A stretch of 64,000 nucleotides of DNA from Shewanella litoralis (lineage in GTDB: Bacteria; Pseudomonadota; Gammaproteobacteria; Enterobacterales; Shewanellaceae): contig NZ_WSRZ01000001.1 in assembly GCF_009828585.1 (NCBI RefSeq), forward strand, positions 237,382-301,381, written 5' to 3'. This document shows, one piece after another, positions 53,886-63,605 of the stretch. The notes under the pieces were generated by a model that ran no database searches, was not told the DNA's origin, and was given only the letters and a program-made list of their open reading frames with translations. Each line of letters begins with the position of its first letter. Position 1 is the first letter of the stretch. The translations under genes and the position numbers were made by a program.

Positions 53886-55841
53886 ATGAAAATATCAACC
53901 TTATCACTGGGCGCGTCCGCGTTATTACTTATCCTCGCGGCTTCTCTGGCGGCCACCGTGTTGTGGAGTAATCAACAGCGGCAAGTGAGTGAGCAACTCA
54001 ACCAAAACCTGCAAAGTATTCAGCATACTTTTCAATATGATGTGCGCCGTAATATCGACAAATATTTGCAAACAGGTCAAAGCAATTATCTAGAGCAAGC
54101 CCGAACAGATATAAGCAGTATTACTAACAGCATCAGTGCATTACAACAAGCACACCCACAACTCGACAGCGCCTCGCTTACCCAATTAATGGTGCAGCTT
54201 ACGCTAGATTTAGACACAAAATATCGCGCTGCGGGTAAATTAGCCGGTAATCCGCGCCAATTGTTGGCGTTTGCAGAATCTGAGATGCTCAGTTACAGCC
54301 GCAGCTTAAGCCGTTATGCACAATCGGCGCCGCAAGATAATAGCGTGGCACAACAATACCTCGCCCTCAGCACAGAATTGCCCAATCTGGTGTATCAGTT
54401 ATCGCAGCTCACTCAATCCTTACTCATTGATAAAGATACTGGTGTGAGCAACAGCGTAAATTTCACCATTGATGCGTTAAACACCTGGCACGATCAATTA
54501 CAACAACTGCCTTTACTCGGCATTTATCGCACCGAAGAAGTCGACGAGTTTGCGTTAGGCGACGATGAACCTGAGCAAATTGAAGTAGGTGAAACTCCTC
54601 GCTCAGAATTACTGAGTTTAAGCCAACGCTACAGTAAAGAAGTCAGCAACACCAAAGCTATGCTGAGCGAAAACCAGGCGGTGCAAACTGCGCTGATCAA
54701 TGCCACCAGTCAGGTAGAACAGCAACTGGTGGCGTTAGCTGAAACACAACAACAAACAGACCAACAATTAAAGCTCAGCTTGCAGTGGTTACTGTATGGC
54801 ATGGTTGGCGTGTTAGCGCTATTTGCAGTCTGTTATCTTATTTTGCAGCAGCGCCGTGTCGTCACACCATTACGGCGCTTAAATCGCGCTTTTTCCATGT
54901 TAAGCGAATCTAATCAACGCGAACCATTAGCGGTGACTAGCCAATGCGAAACCGGCCAAATTGCTGCCCATTTTAATCGCTTATTACAGCGGTTTGAACA
55001 AGAAGATGAGCAGCAAAAACACAATATGACTGCGGTATCGCAATCATTAAGTGAGCTAGTAGCGCGTATTGGCTCGCTGTCTAACAGCACCCAACAAACC
55101 CAAGACGTAGTACAACAAGCACAAGGGCAAACAGCTGATTTAATTGAATTAGCCAACCAAGTAAACCAGTCGTCTAGTGAGTTAACCGACAGCGCTCAAC
55201 AAACCATGACAGACATGTTAGCCAGCCAGCAAGAAGCTCAAGGCGTATTAACGGCAACCGAACATACATTGTCTACGGTAAACCAATGTAATCGTTCACT
55301 TAGTCAGTTGAGTACCTCGGTGAATGATGCCGCTAAAATTGTGGATGTGATTGGTAATATTGCTGACCAAACCAACTTACTGGCATTAAACGCAGCCATT
55401 GAAGCGGCCAGAGCGGGCGAGCAAGGTCGCGGTTTTGCGGTAGTGGCTGATGAGGTGCGTAGCTTATCTCATCGCACCCAGTTGTCACTCAAAGATATTA
55501 TGGCGATATTAACTCAGCTCACCAGCTCAAATGAGGCACTAAGCCAAAGCGTGAATGACATTAGCGCCGCCTCTGAGCAACAAAAAACACGTGCCCAAAG
55601 TTTACTGAGCGTAGCTAAACAGGTGCAGCAACAAGCCAGTGCAATGGCCAACAGTGCTAACCAGGGCAGCGAACATGCTAAGCAACAAGTGCATTATCTT
55701 GATGAGTTTGTCGCGGCAATGGACACCTTAATGCAACGGGCTAAACACGCTTTTGAACAAAGCGAAACCATTGCGCACGAGGTCAGTAACAGCGTAGACA
55801 ATATTGAACAAAACCTCGGGATTGGCGAAGCCAAAGCGTAG
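53886..55841 (+). CDS. Methyl-accepting chemotaxis protein
   Basis: The 651-residue receptor has helices at about 7-26 and 298-322 around a periplasmic sensor of about 270 residues that is predicted helical and rich in Gln/Leu (a helical-bundle type sensor, ligand unknown). A HAMP domain ([21 protein letters not shown]) and a signalling domain follow, with the conserved tip [41 protein letters not shown]. There is no C-terminal CheR-binding pentapeptide. It would report to CheA/CheW. It stands alone, ending in a bidirectional terminator. Confidence 0.95.
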   Translation: MKISTLSLGASALLLILAASLAATVLWSNQQRQVSEQLNQNLQSIQHTFQYDVRRNIDKYLQTGQSNYLEQARTDISSITNSISALQQAHPQLDSASLTQLMVQLTLDLDTKYRAAGKLAGNPRQLLAFAESEMLSYSRSLSRYAQSAPQDNSVAQQYLALSTELPNLVYQLSQLTQSLLIDKDTGVSNSVNFTIDALNTWHDQLQQLPLLGIYRTEEVDEFALGDDEPEQIEVGETPRSELLSLSQRYSKEVSNTKAMLSENQAVQTALINATSQVEQQLVALAETQQQTDQQLKLSLQWLLYGMVGVLALFAVCYLILQQRRVVTPLRRLNRAFSMLSESNQREPLAVTSQCETGQIAAHFNRLLQRFEQEDEQQKHNMTAVSQSLSELVARIGSLSNSTQQTQDVVQQAQGQTADLIELANQVNQSSSELTDSAQQTMTDMLASQQEAQGVLTATEHTLSTVNQCNRSLSQLSTSVNDAAKIVDVIGNIADQTNLLALNAAIEAARAGEQGRGFAVVADEVRSLSHRTQLSLKDIMAILTQLTSSNEALSQSVNDISAASEQQKTRAQSLLSVAKQVQQQASAMANSANQGSEHAKQQVHYLDEFVAAMDTLMQRAKHAFEQSETIAHEVSNSVDNIEQNLGIGEAKA

Positions 55842-55855
55842 ACTCTTTTTCTATA

Positions 55856-55887
55856 AAAAATGGGCGCCACATTGGGCGCCCATTTTT
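55856..55887. terminator. Bidirectional terminator between MCP and peroxiredoxin genes
   Basis: Stem AAAAATGGGCGCC (55856-55868) pairs perfectly with 55875-55887 around loop ACATTG, with A/T runs at both ends. It serves the convergent chemoreceptor and peroxiredoxin genes. Confidence 0.9.
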
Positions 55888-55908
55888 CAATCTAATTAAA
55901 ATAGCAGC

Positions 55909-56382
55909 TTACAGCGCAGCCATTACTGCTTCTGCAGTGCTCACTTCAAATGATTTTGGTGCTTCAACATTCAATAATGTCACTACGCCGTTGTCGATAA
56001 TCATCGCGTAACGTTGTGAACGAATACCGCCAAAACCAGCTGTGTCCATTTCTAGGCCGAGCGCTTTAGTAAAGCTGGCATCGCCGTCGGCTAGCATCAT
56101 TAATTCAGAGGCATTTTGCGCTTCGCCCCATGCTTTCATTACAAATGCATCGTTTACCGATACGCAAGCAATAAGGTCAACGCCTTTAGCTTTAAACTCG
56201 TCAGCCTGTACCACAAAGCCTGGTAAGTGAGCTTCTGAACAGGTTGGCGTAAATGCACCTGGTACGGCAAATAACACCACTTTTTTACCGGCAAAAAGCT
56301 CAGTCACATCGTGATTAACCATACCGTCTTTAGTCAGTTGGCTTAATGTAGCTTTTGGTAAAGATTGTCCTGTAGCGATCAT
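55909..56382 (-). CDS. Prx5-type peroxiredoxin
   Basis: The product has 157 residues from ATG 56380-56382, nine bases after the AAGGA; the ATG two codons earlier is too close to it. It starts MIATGQSLPKATLSQLTKDG. The peroxidatic Cys is in VPGAFTPTCSEAHLPGF, the Prx5 motif (about residue 49). Further features are VNDAFVMKAWGEAQNA and TAGFGGIRSQRYAMIIDNGVV. The enzyme reduces peroxides with glutaredoxin or glutathione as donor; no fused glutaredoxin domain is present. It is a single gene facing the chemoreceptor terminator. Confidence 0.95.
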   Translation of the reverse strand: MIATGQSLPKATLSQLTKDGMVNHDVTELFAGKKVVLFAVPGAFTPTCSEAHLPGFVVQADEFKAKGVDLIACVSVNDAFVMKAWGEAQNASELMMLADGDASFTKALGLEMDTAGFGGIRSQRYAMIIDNGVVTLLNVEAPKSFEVSTAEAVMAAL

Positions 56383-56413
56383 AATCATATTTCCTTAAGG
56401 GTGAATAAATGGG

Positions 56414-56926
56414 TTATTTAGGCGCCAATACTTTTCGGCAACCTACATACAAAATAGATAATACTGACTCACATAAAATTGAGATCAACAGCCCAAGTAA
56501 CATGCCGATGGCAATGGCTTCGGGCTTTAATAAAATCACATGCGAATAGTTTTTCCATACTTCAGCTTGAATGTCTGTTTGCGGTGCAAGGATCACTTGC
56601 TGGTATGGGCTATAACTGTGTTGACGAAAGCGCGTTAATGCGTCAGTTAACGCCACGTAACGTTGATAAATCGACTCAATGCTTTCGCCACCCGCACTGA
56701 AAACCGGATCGTTATTTTTGCGATAGTGTTGAATAAGCTTACTGATGTCGCCAGCAAAAAAGCGGTCGGCGTCGTGTTGAAATTCGGCCAAACTTTGCTT
56801 GGCTTCTAGCTGATGCGCTTCTAAGCGTTGACCATATTGATCGACAAAACCAGGAACTTGAATACCAATCAATACGCCACAAACAAACAGCACTAAACGC
56901 AGGTAGTCCATTAAATGTTTAATCAT
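56414..56926 (-). CDS. DUF2937 membrane protein
   Basis: The 170-residue protein has an N-terminal helix (LRLVLFVCGVLIGIQVPGFVDQY), a helical periplasmic middle (LEAHQLEAKQSLAEFQHDADRFF) and a C-terminal helix (AIAIGMLLGLLISILCESVLSILYVG). The pattern matches DUF2937, whose function is unknown. It precedes the peroxiredoxin gene by 31 bases on the same strand, so the two may be co-transcribed. Confidence 0.8.
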   Translation of the reverse strand: MIKHLMDYLRLVLFVCGVLIGIQVPGFVDQYGQRLEAHQLEAKQSLAEFQHDADRFFAGDISKLIQHYRKNNDPVFSAGGESIESIYQRYVALTDALTRFRQHSYSPYQQVILAPQTDIQAEVWKNYSHVILLKPEAIAIGMLLGLLISILCESVLSILYVGCRKVLAPK

Positions 56927-57037
56927 GATGTCATCGGTTGAGATAGAGAAAAATTCACAAACGCCACAATATCACCAATCAGTAAACTACGCATCCTCTG
57001 TATCGGTATGTAAACGGATGTTAATTTTCGCCAATAA

Positions 57038-57919
57038 TTACAAGGTTAATCTAGGCTGAATAAATTCAATAAAGGCTGAGATCCGCCGCGCCACAGTCGA
57101 TGATTTGTAATACATCGCATTCACTTGTTCGCGATCGCTAACATTAATTTTGTCCTGATTAAGCAAAGTGACTAACCGCCCAGCAGCTAAATCGTCGTTA
57201 ATCATAAAGCCCGACAAACACGCAATACCATTACCGCTTAACGCTAATTGGCGCAGCGTTTCGCCATTGCTGCTACTGATACTCGGCGTAATTTCCTCGC
57301 TGCCTTTTAACGGCCACCGGTTAAGCGCTTTTGGCTCGGTAAATCCAAGCAACTCATGGCCACTTAGGTCAGCCACTTTTTGCGGCGCGCCTCGGCGAGC
57401 AATGTAGGCTGGCGAGGCGACGATGTATAAGGCACTCTTGCCTAATGGTCTGGCGTACAAGGTAGAATCGTTTAATTTACCGATACGAATCGCCACATCG
57501 GTGCGCTTTTCCAGTAAGTCGACATACCCCTCGTTTGAAGTGAGTTCTAACATAATGTCTGGATACGCCTGCCTAAAGTCTTGCATTAACGGCACCAGCT
57601 GATGAAACACAAACGGGCTTGCAGCATCTACGCGCAATCGCCCTTGTGGTAACTCTCCTCGCTTAACTAACTCATCTTCTGCCCGTTGTAATTGCAGTAA
57701 GCCCGTTCTCACCGACTCGACAAATTGCCTACCTTCGTCAGTCAGCTCAATACGCCGAGTGGTGCGGTTTAATATGGTTACCCCAAGCTGCTGCTCAATT
57801 TTACTCACCGCCCGCGACACGCGCGCCACTTGAATATTTAACGTATCGGCCGCCGCAGAAAAGCCGCCACTGTCGACCACAGTTAATAAAATATCCAGAT
57901 CATCTGAGCGAGTCAGCAT
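57038..57919 (-). CDS. LysR family regulator next to the MFS gene
   Basis: The product has 293 residues from ATG 57917-57919 (GAGG five bases upstream). The N-terminal winged helix reads LDILLTVVDSGGFSAAADTLNIQVARVSRAVSKIEQQLGVTILNRTTRRIELTDEG, a clear LysR domain. The C-terminal effector domain resembles the CrgA/YafC group (VDAASPFVFHQLVPLMQDFRQAYPDIMLELTSNEG). It is divergent from the MFS transporter gene at 58067, which it probably regulates. The effector is unknown. Confidence 0.93.
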   Translation of the reverse strand: MLTRSDDLDILLTVVDSGGFSAAADTLNIQVARVSRAVSKIEQQLGVTILNRTTRRIELTDEGRQFVESVRTGLLQLQRAEDELVKRGELPQGRLRVDAASPFVFHQLVPLMQDFRQAYPDIMLELTSNEGYVDLLEKRTDVAIRIGKLNDSTLYARPLGKSALYIVASPAYIARRGAPQKVADLSGHELLGFTEPKALNRWPLKGSEEITPSISSSNGETLRQLALSGNGIACLSGFMINDDLAAGRLVTLLNQDKINVSDREQVNAMYYKSSTVARRISAFIEFIQPRLTL

Positions 57920-58066
57920 ACACACCTCGGTTTAACGTCAATTACCTTTATTTTACACAAAAGTCATTTGCTAAAGACACTGTTTTTTACAACTCATTTA
58001 CCGTGAATAATAGCCAGCATTACGCAATATTGACTCATTCACCTTATTAAACCCGAGGAACACATT

Positions 58067-59257
58067 ATGCCGTTAGCCCTACTCGCATTGACGTTAAGCG
58101 CCTTTGCAATCGGTACCACCGAATTTGTCATTGTGGGGTTACTGCCCACCATGGCCCAAGACCTTAATGTTTCATTACCCTCAGCAGGCTTGTTAGTCAG
58201 CTTGTATGCCCTAGGTGTTGCGATTGGCGCACCGGTATTAACGGCACTTACAGGTAAATGGAACCGTAAAAACGTGTTATTAACCGTTATGGCGCTGTTT
58301 GTGGCAGGTAATGTATTAGCATGGCAAGCCCCGGGCTATGAAACCTTAATTGTCGCACGCATTATTACTGGCCTAGCCCATGGAGTGTTTTTCTCTATTG
58401 GCTCAACCATTGCAACCGGATTAGTGCCTAAAGAAAAAGCTGCCAGCGCCATTGCGATTATGTTTACCGGTTTAACCGTCGCATTGGTGACAGGCGTGCC
58501 ATTAGGTACCTATATTGGCCAAACATTTGGTTGGCAAGCCACCTTTTTAGCGGTAGCGCTATTAGGCCTTATTGCGTTGATAGGCAGCAGTTTATTGGTA
58601 CCAAACAATTTACAGCAGCCTGCGGCCACTAAAATATCCGCTCAACTTAAGGTGTTAACTCAGCCACGATTGTTATTAGTGTATGCCATTACCGCATTAG
58701 GCTACGGCGGCACCTTTGTCGCGTTTACATTCTTAGCACCCATCTTAGAGCAAGTGTCTGGCTTTGAGTCTCATGCAATTGGTCTGATTATGTTGGTTTA
58801 CGGCGTGTCAGTGGCTATCGGTAATATTTGGGGCGGTAAAATGGCCGACAAGTTAGGTCCAATCAAAGCACTGAGTATTATCTTTATCGGTTTAGCCACC
58901 ATTTTAGTGGTATTTAACTTTACTGCGGTTAACCCTATTGCAGCAGTTATCACCATTTTAGTGTGGGGCGCATTTGCATTTGGTAATGTGCCAGGCTTAC
59001 AAGTTTATGTGGTTAAACTAGCGCAAGAGCATACACCTAACGCAGTTGATGTGGCATCAGGCCTCAATATTGCCGCATTTAATGTGGGTATTGCACTGGG
59101 TGCCTGGGGCGGCGGATTAATCGTTGAACAAGCAGGCTTAATGCATACTCCCTGGGTTGGTGCGGTGATTGTATTGTTGGCATTAGCGTTAACCCGCTAC
59201 AGTGGCTCGCTAGACAATAAAAACAATAACACTGCGGTATCTCAGGCTGCGGCATAA
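58067..59257 (+). CDS. MFS exporter of the AraJ/YdhP type
   Basis: The 396-residue transporter has twelve helices. It opens ALLALTLSAFAIGTTEFVIVGLLPTMAQDLNVSLPSAGLLVSLYALGVAIGAPVLTALTGKWNRK, the AraJ/YdhP/PbuE pattern. Motif A lies in ALTGKWNRKN and a second version in GGKMADKLG. Such proteins export sugars, purines or drugs; the substrate is unknown. Ribosome site CCGAGGA precedes the ATG. It is divergent from a LysR gene. Confidence 0.9.
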   Translation: MPLALLALTLSAFAIGTTEFVIVGLLPTMAQDLNVSLPSAGLLVSLYALGVAIGAPVLTALTGKWNRKNVLLTVMALFVAGNVLAWQAPGYETLIVARIITGLAHGVFFSIGSTIATGLVPKEKAASAIAIMFTGLTVALVTGVPLGTYIGQTFGWQATFLAVALLGLIALIGSSLLVPNNLQQPAATKISAQLKVLTQPRLLLVYAITALGYGGTFVAFTFLAPILEQVSGFESHAIGLIMLVYGVSVAIGNIWGGKMADKLGPIKALSIIFIGLATILVVFNFTAVNPIAAVITILVWGAFAFGNVPGLQVYVVKLAQEHTPNAVDVASGLNIAAFNVGIALGAWGGGLIVEQAGLMHTPWVGAVIVLLALALTRYSGSLDNKNNNTAVSQAAA

Positions 59258-59288
59258 TAGTTATTTCTGAGCTAGAGGTCGTTAAATC

Positions 59289-59316
59289 AGGGCATAGATA
59301 TATACCTATATGCCCT
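59289..59316. terminator. Hairpin between convergent MFS and LysR genes
   Basis: AGGGCATA (59289-59296) pairs with TATGCCCT (59309-59316) around a 12-base AT-rich loop. A short TTTT follows later. It is a weak terminator candidate. Confidence 0.4.
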
Positions 59317-59356
59317 TGAGCCTTTTCAGCTTTAGTTAACTTAACTTGAACTCAGG

Positions 59357-60253
59357 TTAACTCAAGCCCCAATCAATTTTTGGTAAATGCTCAATAAACC
59401 ACTCAAATCCGCGGCCTTGATGCTCTTTATGCCAGGCAAGATACAAGCTCTGGTTAGGCCGTGGAATTGAGCATTGTTTTTCAATTAACTCGCCACTGTC
59501 AAAATAGCACTGCACCATGTGCCGCGGTAAAAAACCAATCCCCAAACCCTGGCGCTGTGCCGCTATTTTGGTTTCCATGGTGTTGACTCTAATGACTTGC
59601 TTGCTTTGAAATAAGCCACTACTGCGTGTCGGTAATACTTGCGCGGTATCGGCCACCACAACCGAGGCATATTCGGTAAGTTTGTCGGCGGCTAATACCT
59701 CATCAACAAACGCCAATGGATGATGTGGCGCCACTGCAAATACAAATTCAATTTCGCCTATTTTGTGGGTTTGAAATACACCTCTAGGTAATTCGCCAGA
59801 AGCGCCAATGACAATGTCTGCACGGCGACTGTGTAAGGCATCCCAACCACCACCCACGGCTTCCACATCGATACTAATGTCTACCGAGTGTTCGAGCTGA
59901 TTAAATTGCTCGATTAGTTGAAACAACGGCGCTTGCGGGATCACGGTATCGCGCGACAATCTAATTTCAGTTTCCCAGCCCGACTCTAATTGCTGCACGG
60001 AATCAATTAGCCGATTCGTGGCTAACAAAATATCGCGGCCATGCTCTAACACCAACTTACCTGCTGGGGTGAGCTGTGCCCGTTGTTTGCTGCGGTCAAA
60101 CAACGCCGTGCCCATGTCGTCTTCAAGTTTTTTGATGGTGTAGGTTAATGCTGACGGCACTCGATACAAGGATGCCGCTGCAGCTGCAAAACTGCCCTTG
60201 CGCTCAATGGCGTCTAAGGCCCGTAGTGCATCAATGGTAATGGCATGGTGCAT
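59357..60253 (-). CDS. LysR family regulator divergent from doxX-pirin
   Basis: The product has 298 residues from ATG 60251-60253, with AAGGA seven bases upstream; an upstream in-frame start at 60271 is weaker. The HTH domain is MHHAITIDALRALDAIERKGSFAAAAASLYRVPSALTYTIKKLEDDMGTALFDRSKQRAQLTPAG, and the effector domain includes VDISIDVEAVGGGWDALHSRRADIVIGASGELPRG. A LysR-doxX-pirin arrangement recurs in many proteobacteria, where the regulator likely controls the other two. The signal is unknown. Confidence 0.92.
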   Translation of the reverse strand: MHHAITIDALRALDAIERKGSFAAAAASLYRVPSALTYTIKKLEDDMGTALFDRSKQRAQLTPAGKLVLEHGRDILLATNRLIDSVQQLESGWETEIRLSRDTVIPQAPLFQLIEQFNQLEHSVDISIDVEAVGGGWDALHSRRADIVIGASGELPRGVFQTHKIGEIEFVFAVAPHHPLAFVDEVLAADKLTEYASVVVADTAQVLPTRSSGLFQSKQVIRVNTMETKIAAQRQGLGIGFLPRHMVQCYFDSGELIEKQCSIPRPNQSLYLAWHKEHQGRGFEWFIEHLPKIDWGLS

Positions 60254-60411
60254 GAATTTATCCTTATTCAAAAAATTTGAACTATTAGCTCAGTTTATTC
60301 CGATTTTTTATTCGATCAAGTCTCAATATACTCATTATCAATCGGTGAGGCAGCGTTATTTACGCTTACCACCAGCCAAATAACAGTTTAAAAATATTGA
60401 GGATACAAACC

Positions 60412-60858
60412 ATGAAAGCACTGATTAAACGCATTACACACTCTACTGCTGGTTTTAGCACATTGGCATTACGCTTACCTGTTGGGATTATATTTATGGC
60501 CCACGGCGCCCAAAAATTATTTGGTTGGTTTGGCGGTTATGGCCTAGAAGGTACTGGGCAATGGATGGCGTCAATGGGAATGGAACCTGGCGTGTTAATG
60601 GCCTTTATGGCTGGTAGTGCTGAGTTCTTTGGTGGCTTATTTATTTTACTCGGTTTACTGACTCGTCCAGCGGCTGTCGCACTTGCCTTTACCATGGTGA
60701 TTGCCATTGCCAGTGTTCACCTAAGCAACGGCTTATTTATGTCTAACAACGGTTATGAGTATGCTTTGGCATTATTAGCGGCCAGCGTGTCATTGGCACT
60801 GTCAGGTTCAGGCAAAGTCGCAATCGATAACGCTATTACCACTCGATTAGCTAAGTAA
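60412..60858 (+). CDS. DoxX family membrane protein
   Basis: The product has 148 residues from ATG 60412 (TGAGGAT upstream), with four helices. DoxX signatures are LALRLPVGIIFMAHGAQKLFGWFGGYGLEGTGQWMASMGMEPG and FFGGLFILLGLLTRPAAVALAFTMV. The family is linked to redox or quinone-related membrane functions, but the reaction is not defined. It lies between the divergent LysR and the pirin gene. The paired gene pirin is a cytosolic quercetinase-like protein, so the two may deal with an aromatic or electrophilic compound; this is inference. Confidence 0.93.
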   Translation: MKALIKRITHSTAGFSTLALRLPVGIIFMAHGAQKLFGWFGGYGLEGTGQWMASMGMEPGVLMAFMAGSAEFFGGLFILLGLLTRPAAVALAFTMVIAIASVHLSNGLFMSNNGYEYALALLAASVSLALSGSGKVAIDNAITTRLAK

Positions 60859-60892
60859 CCTCAGATCAAATTAGCAAACCCAAATTTCGTAT

Positions 60893-60928
60893 ATACCAAT
60901 CAGATCAAAACACAACTCTGATTGGTAT
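60893..60928. repeat. 12-bp inverted repeat between doxX and pirin genes
   Basis: ATACCAATCAGA (60893-60904) and its exact complement (60917-60928) are 12 bases apart. It is not followed by a T-run. It may be an mRNA hairpin, an operator or a relic of a small repeat. Confidence 0.6.
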
Positions 60929-60957
60929 AAACGTATATTAAGCGATAGGAGAACATC

Positions 60958-61653
60958 ATGATCACTTTACGTCCGGCAAGCGAGCGCGGCACCGCCAATT
61001 TTGGTTGGTTAGACAGTAAACACAGCTTCTCATTTGGCAGTTATTATGACCCAGAGCATATGGGCTTTTCAGCCCTGCGAGTCATTAACGATGACAGCGT
61101 TGATCCAGGAGCGGGATTTGCCACTCATGGCCATCGTGACATGGAAATCATCAGCTATGTGCTCGAAGGTTCAATTGCCCATAAAGACAGTGAGGGTAAC
61201 GTTGAAGTATTGCCTGCTGGTGAATTCCAGCTTATGTCTGCCGGCAGCGGTATCACTCACAGTGAATACAATGCGTCTAAAACCGAGCCATTGAAGTTTT
61301 TACAGATTTGGATCCAGCCCAATACCTTAGGTAATACGCCAGGGTATCAGCAAAAAAACTTTGGCCAGGCTATAGGATTAACCACCATTGCCACGCCAAC
61401 AGGTGAAAATGACACCTTACACATCAAGCAAAATGCGACCTTATCGCAATTGATTTTAGCGCCACACTCTGAGCAGACTTACACCATCGCTGCGGGGCGA
61501 AAAGTCTATGTGCATCAGGTTGCAGGTGAGCTAAAAGTCGAGTCACAAAGGCTCGCGGCCGGTGATGGTGTAAAAATTACTGAGCGACAAACTATCACCT
61601 TTAAAAATGAACTAGACGACCAGTCTACTGCACTATTGTTTGATTTGCCTTAA
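60958..61653 (+). CDS. Pirin family protein (quercetinase-like)
   Basis: The 231-residue bicupin protein has YhhW-type motifs: GTANFGWLDSKHSFSFGSYYDPEHMGFSALRVINDD, then metal-binding GFATHGHRDMEIISYVLEGSIAHKDSEG and SAGSGITHSEYN with the His/Glu ligands. The second cupin half includes GRKVYVHQVAGELKVESQRLAAGDGVKITE. E. coli YhhW degrades quercetin in vitro; the natural role is unclear. The start is preceded by TAGGAGAAC. It follows doxX in the LysR-doxX-pirin set. Confidence 0.94.
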   Translation: MITLRPASERGTANFGWLDSKHSFSFGSYYDPEHMGFSALRVINDDSVDPGAGFATHGHRDMEIISYVLEGSIAHKDSEGNVEVLPAGEFQLMSAGSGITHSEYNASKTEPLKFLQIWIQPNTLGNTPGYQQKNFGQAIGLTTIATPTGENDTLHIKQNATLSQLILAPHSEQTYTIAAGRKVYVHQVAGELKVESQRLAAGDGVKITERQTITFKNELDDQSTALLFDLP

Positions 61654-61668
61654 TGCCAACACTCGTGA

Positions 61669-61694
61669 TGCCTGTGATAATGCTATCGCAGGCA
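61669..61694. terminator. Hairpin between pirin and PepSY genes
   Basis: TGCCTGTGATA (61669-61679) pairs with 61684-61694, ten of eleven matched, loop of four. It separates convergent transcripts. There is little T-run. Confidence 0.4.
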
Positions 61695-61712
61695 AACGTT
61701 TCGTTCACCTGA

Positions 61713-63311
61713 TTAATTAACAAGGGGTACACCAAGCTTTTCTCGGGTATTAACGTGCTGCGCGCCTCTTAGTTTTAGCGCACTAAACACGCCAATAGCA
61801 GCCATTAAGCCCATCGCCACTTGCACGCCTATCACTGCGGTAAAGCCGTTTTGCCACAGAGTAATAATCTGCTCGGCAAACATCAGCCAATCGGTTATCA
61901 ATGTTATTAATAACAGTGCACTAGTAAGCAATAATAAGCGGCTAATATGGCGTTTAACATTGCCAATGTTAATACTCACTAACATGGTCGCTAACAAAGC
62001 CAGTACAAAGCAGGCAACAAGCCAATCTCCGCGGGCTGGCAACGTGGCAGGTAACACTCGCTCACATAAAAAGCCAACCGCGGTGGCCACAATAATGCCA
62101 CCACATCCACCTATAGTGACGGCACTTGCAATGGCAATACTGCGCGGCGAAGAATGACGCTGGGTGCGGCGCTTATTAATCCACAGCATATTACCTGCCA
62201 CTATCATCGCGCTGATGGCGATGGCTAAAATGAAGTATAAAATCCGCACATCCATACCGGCAAAATCACCAAAATGCAGCGTCACTAACACATCGCGTCC
62301 CTGGCGGAATACATTGTATTGTTCAGCATTGACCTTATCGACCACGGCACCATTAGCAATACGATAAGTCACTTCATCACGCTGGGCAAAACTAGCGGTA
62401 TCACTACCACGAATTTGCACTAATGCATTGTCGGCGCCGTAATGATGAAAAATCACATTGCGTAATTCAAAATTGTCTTGCTGCCGCGTTTGCTCAATCA
62501 ACTCAAAAGCGTTGTCCATTATCATCGGTGTTTGGCTGCGAGGCTCAACCACTCGTTTAAAGCCTGCATCATTAAACAAGGCTTGTTGATCGCCTTGGTA
62601 AATAAACATCGCAAACGCCAATTGAAACACAATGGCTAAATTTAGCACCAAGCCACTTAAGGCATACATTAAGGTCAACGGCAGCGTCATGACGCCGACC
62701 ACAGTGTGTAAATCTAATAGATTATCGCGTCTCTGCTTATCTACCCGATACTGAAAAAAGTGTTTAAACAGTTTACGGGCATGAATAAACACCCCAGAGA
62801 TTAGGGCAAACAACAACACTAATGTCACCATCCCAATGAGGTAGCTTCCACCGGGTAAATGAAGGTTGTAATGCAACCGATAAATAAATTGCGATAACAA
62901 GAAGTCATCTTTACCCGCAACCGTTTCACCGGTTTTAGGATCCACCAGAATGGCTAAAGATTGACGGCCACTTTCTGCGGCATCGTCGAGCACTTCCATA
63001 TAAAAAATATAATAAGGTACTAATGCGGTGGGCATATTGATCCGAAAACGCCCTTGTTGATCAACAGGATATTCTGCCCGCTTTTGTTCAACTAAGCTGC
63101 CAAGCGGTATGTCTTGCTGACTACTTTGCACTGGGTGATGTGGCGTAATGGCCCACTGTGTGATTTCGTCATGGAACAGTGTAATCGCACCGGCCCAAAA
63201 TACGATAAACAGTAATGGCGAAATGATCAGCCCAAGCCAACTGTGGGCTTCGACGAGGTTTTTAATCACTTTATGTGGGGCGTTAGCGCGAGGATTCATT
63301 ACAGGCTTCAT
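61713..63311 (-). CDS. PepSY-associated TM protein (iron-reductase-like)
   Basis: The product has 532 residues from ATG 63309-63311, which overlaps the stop of the preceding gene (TAATG). It has four-plus helices, with the PepSY_TM signature NLVEAHSWLGLIISPLLFIVFWAGAITLFHDEI near the start, a periplasmic PepSY-like domain, and further helices ending KLRGAQHVN. Conserved His in AHSWLG, YRLHYNLHLPGG, NLLDLHTVVGV and FRQGRDVLVTLHFGDFAGM suggest heme or electron-transfer sites. Such proteins are often linked to siderophore uptake and reduction of ferric siderophores, with a nearby Fur box; that role is inferred. Confidence 0.9.
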   Translation of the reverse strand: MKPVMNPRANAPHKVIKNLVEAHSWLGLIISPLLFIVFWAGAITLFHDEITQWAITPHHPVQSSQQDIPLGSLVEQKRAEYPVDQQGRFRINMPTALVPYYIFYMEVLDDAAESGRQSLAILVDPKTGETVAGKDDFLLSQFIYRLHYNLHLPGGSYLIGMVTLVLLFALISGVFIHARKLFKHFFQYRVDKQRRDNLLDLHTVVGVMTLPLTLMYALSGLVLNLAIVFQLAFAMFIYQGDQQALFNDAGFKRVVEPRSQTPMIMDNAFELIEQTRQQDNFELRNVIFHHYGADNALVQIRGSDTASFAQRDEVTYRIANGAVVDKVNAEQYNVFRQGRDVLVTLHFGDFAGMDVRILYFILAIAISAMIVAGNMLWINKRRTQRHSSPRSIAIASAVTIGGCGGIIVATAVGFLCERVLPATLPARGDWLVACFVLALLATMLVSINIGNVKRHISRLLLLTSALLLITLITDWLMFAEQIITLWQNGFTAVIGVQVAMGLMAAIGVFSALKLRGAQHVNTREKLGVPLVN

Positions 63312-63571
63312 TAATAAACAGGAATATAAAACAACAACACATTGGCAACAGCAGTGACGACAAACCATTTACCACAAACAACACTGGCCGCTTTAGCAGT
63401 ATTACGGCTGTAGCAATACGCCATCACCACCACCCATAAACAAAAGCCTAACAGCATGCCAATAAACAATTTGGTATCTACCGCTAACGGCAACAAACGA
63501 AACACTATTAGCACCAGGCAGACAGCCAGTAATAACCCCCAAGCAAAAGCTGCAAGCGACTTTAACCACAT
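63311..63571 (-). CDS. DUF3649 small membrane protein
   Basis: The 86-residue protein has three helices (WLKSLAAFAWGLLLAVCLVLIVFRLLPLAV, LFIGMLLGFCLWVVVMAYCYS, KWFVVTAVANVLLFYIPVY). Order DUF3325-DUF3649-PepSY is common in Fur-linked clusters. Its stop overlaps the PepSY start. The ATG has AAAGG upstream. The function is unknown, probably a partner of the PepSY protein. Confidence 0.8.
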   Translation of the reverse strand: MWLKSLAAFAWGLLLAVCLVLIVFRLLPLAVDTKLFIGMLLGFCLWVVVMAYCYSRNTAKAASVVCGKWFVVTAVANVLLFYIPVY

Positions 63572-63605
63572 TTGATTTAACCTTTACTGAATCCTGAGCG
63601 ACGGG

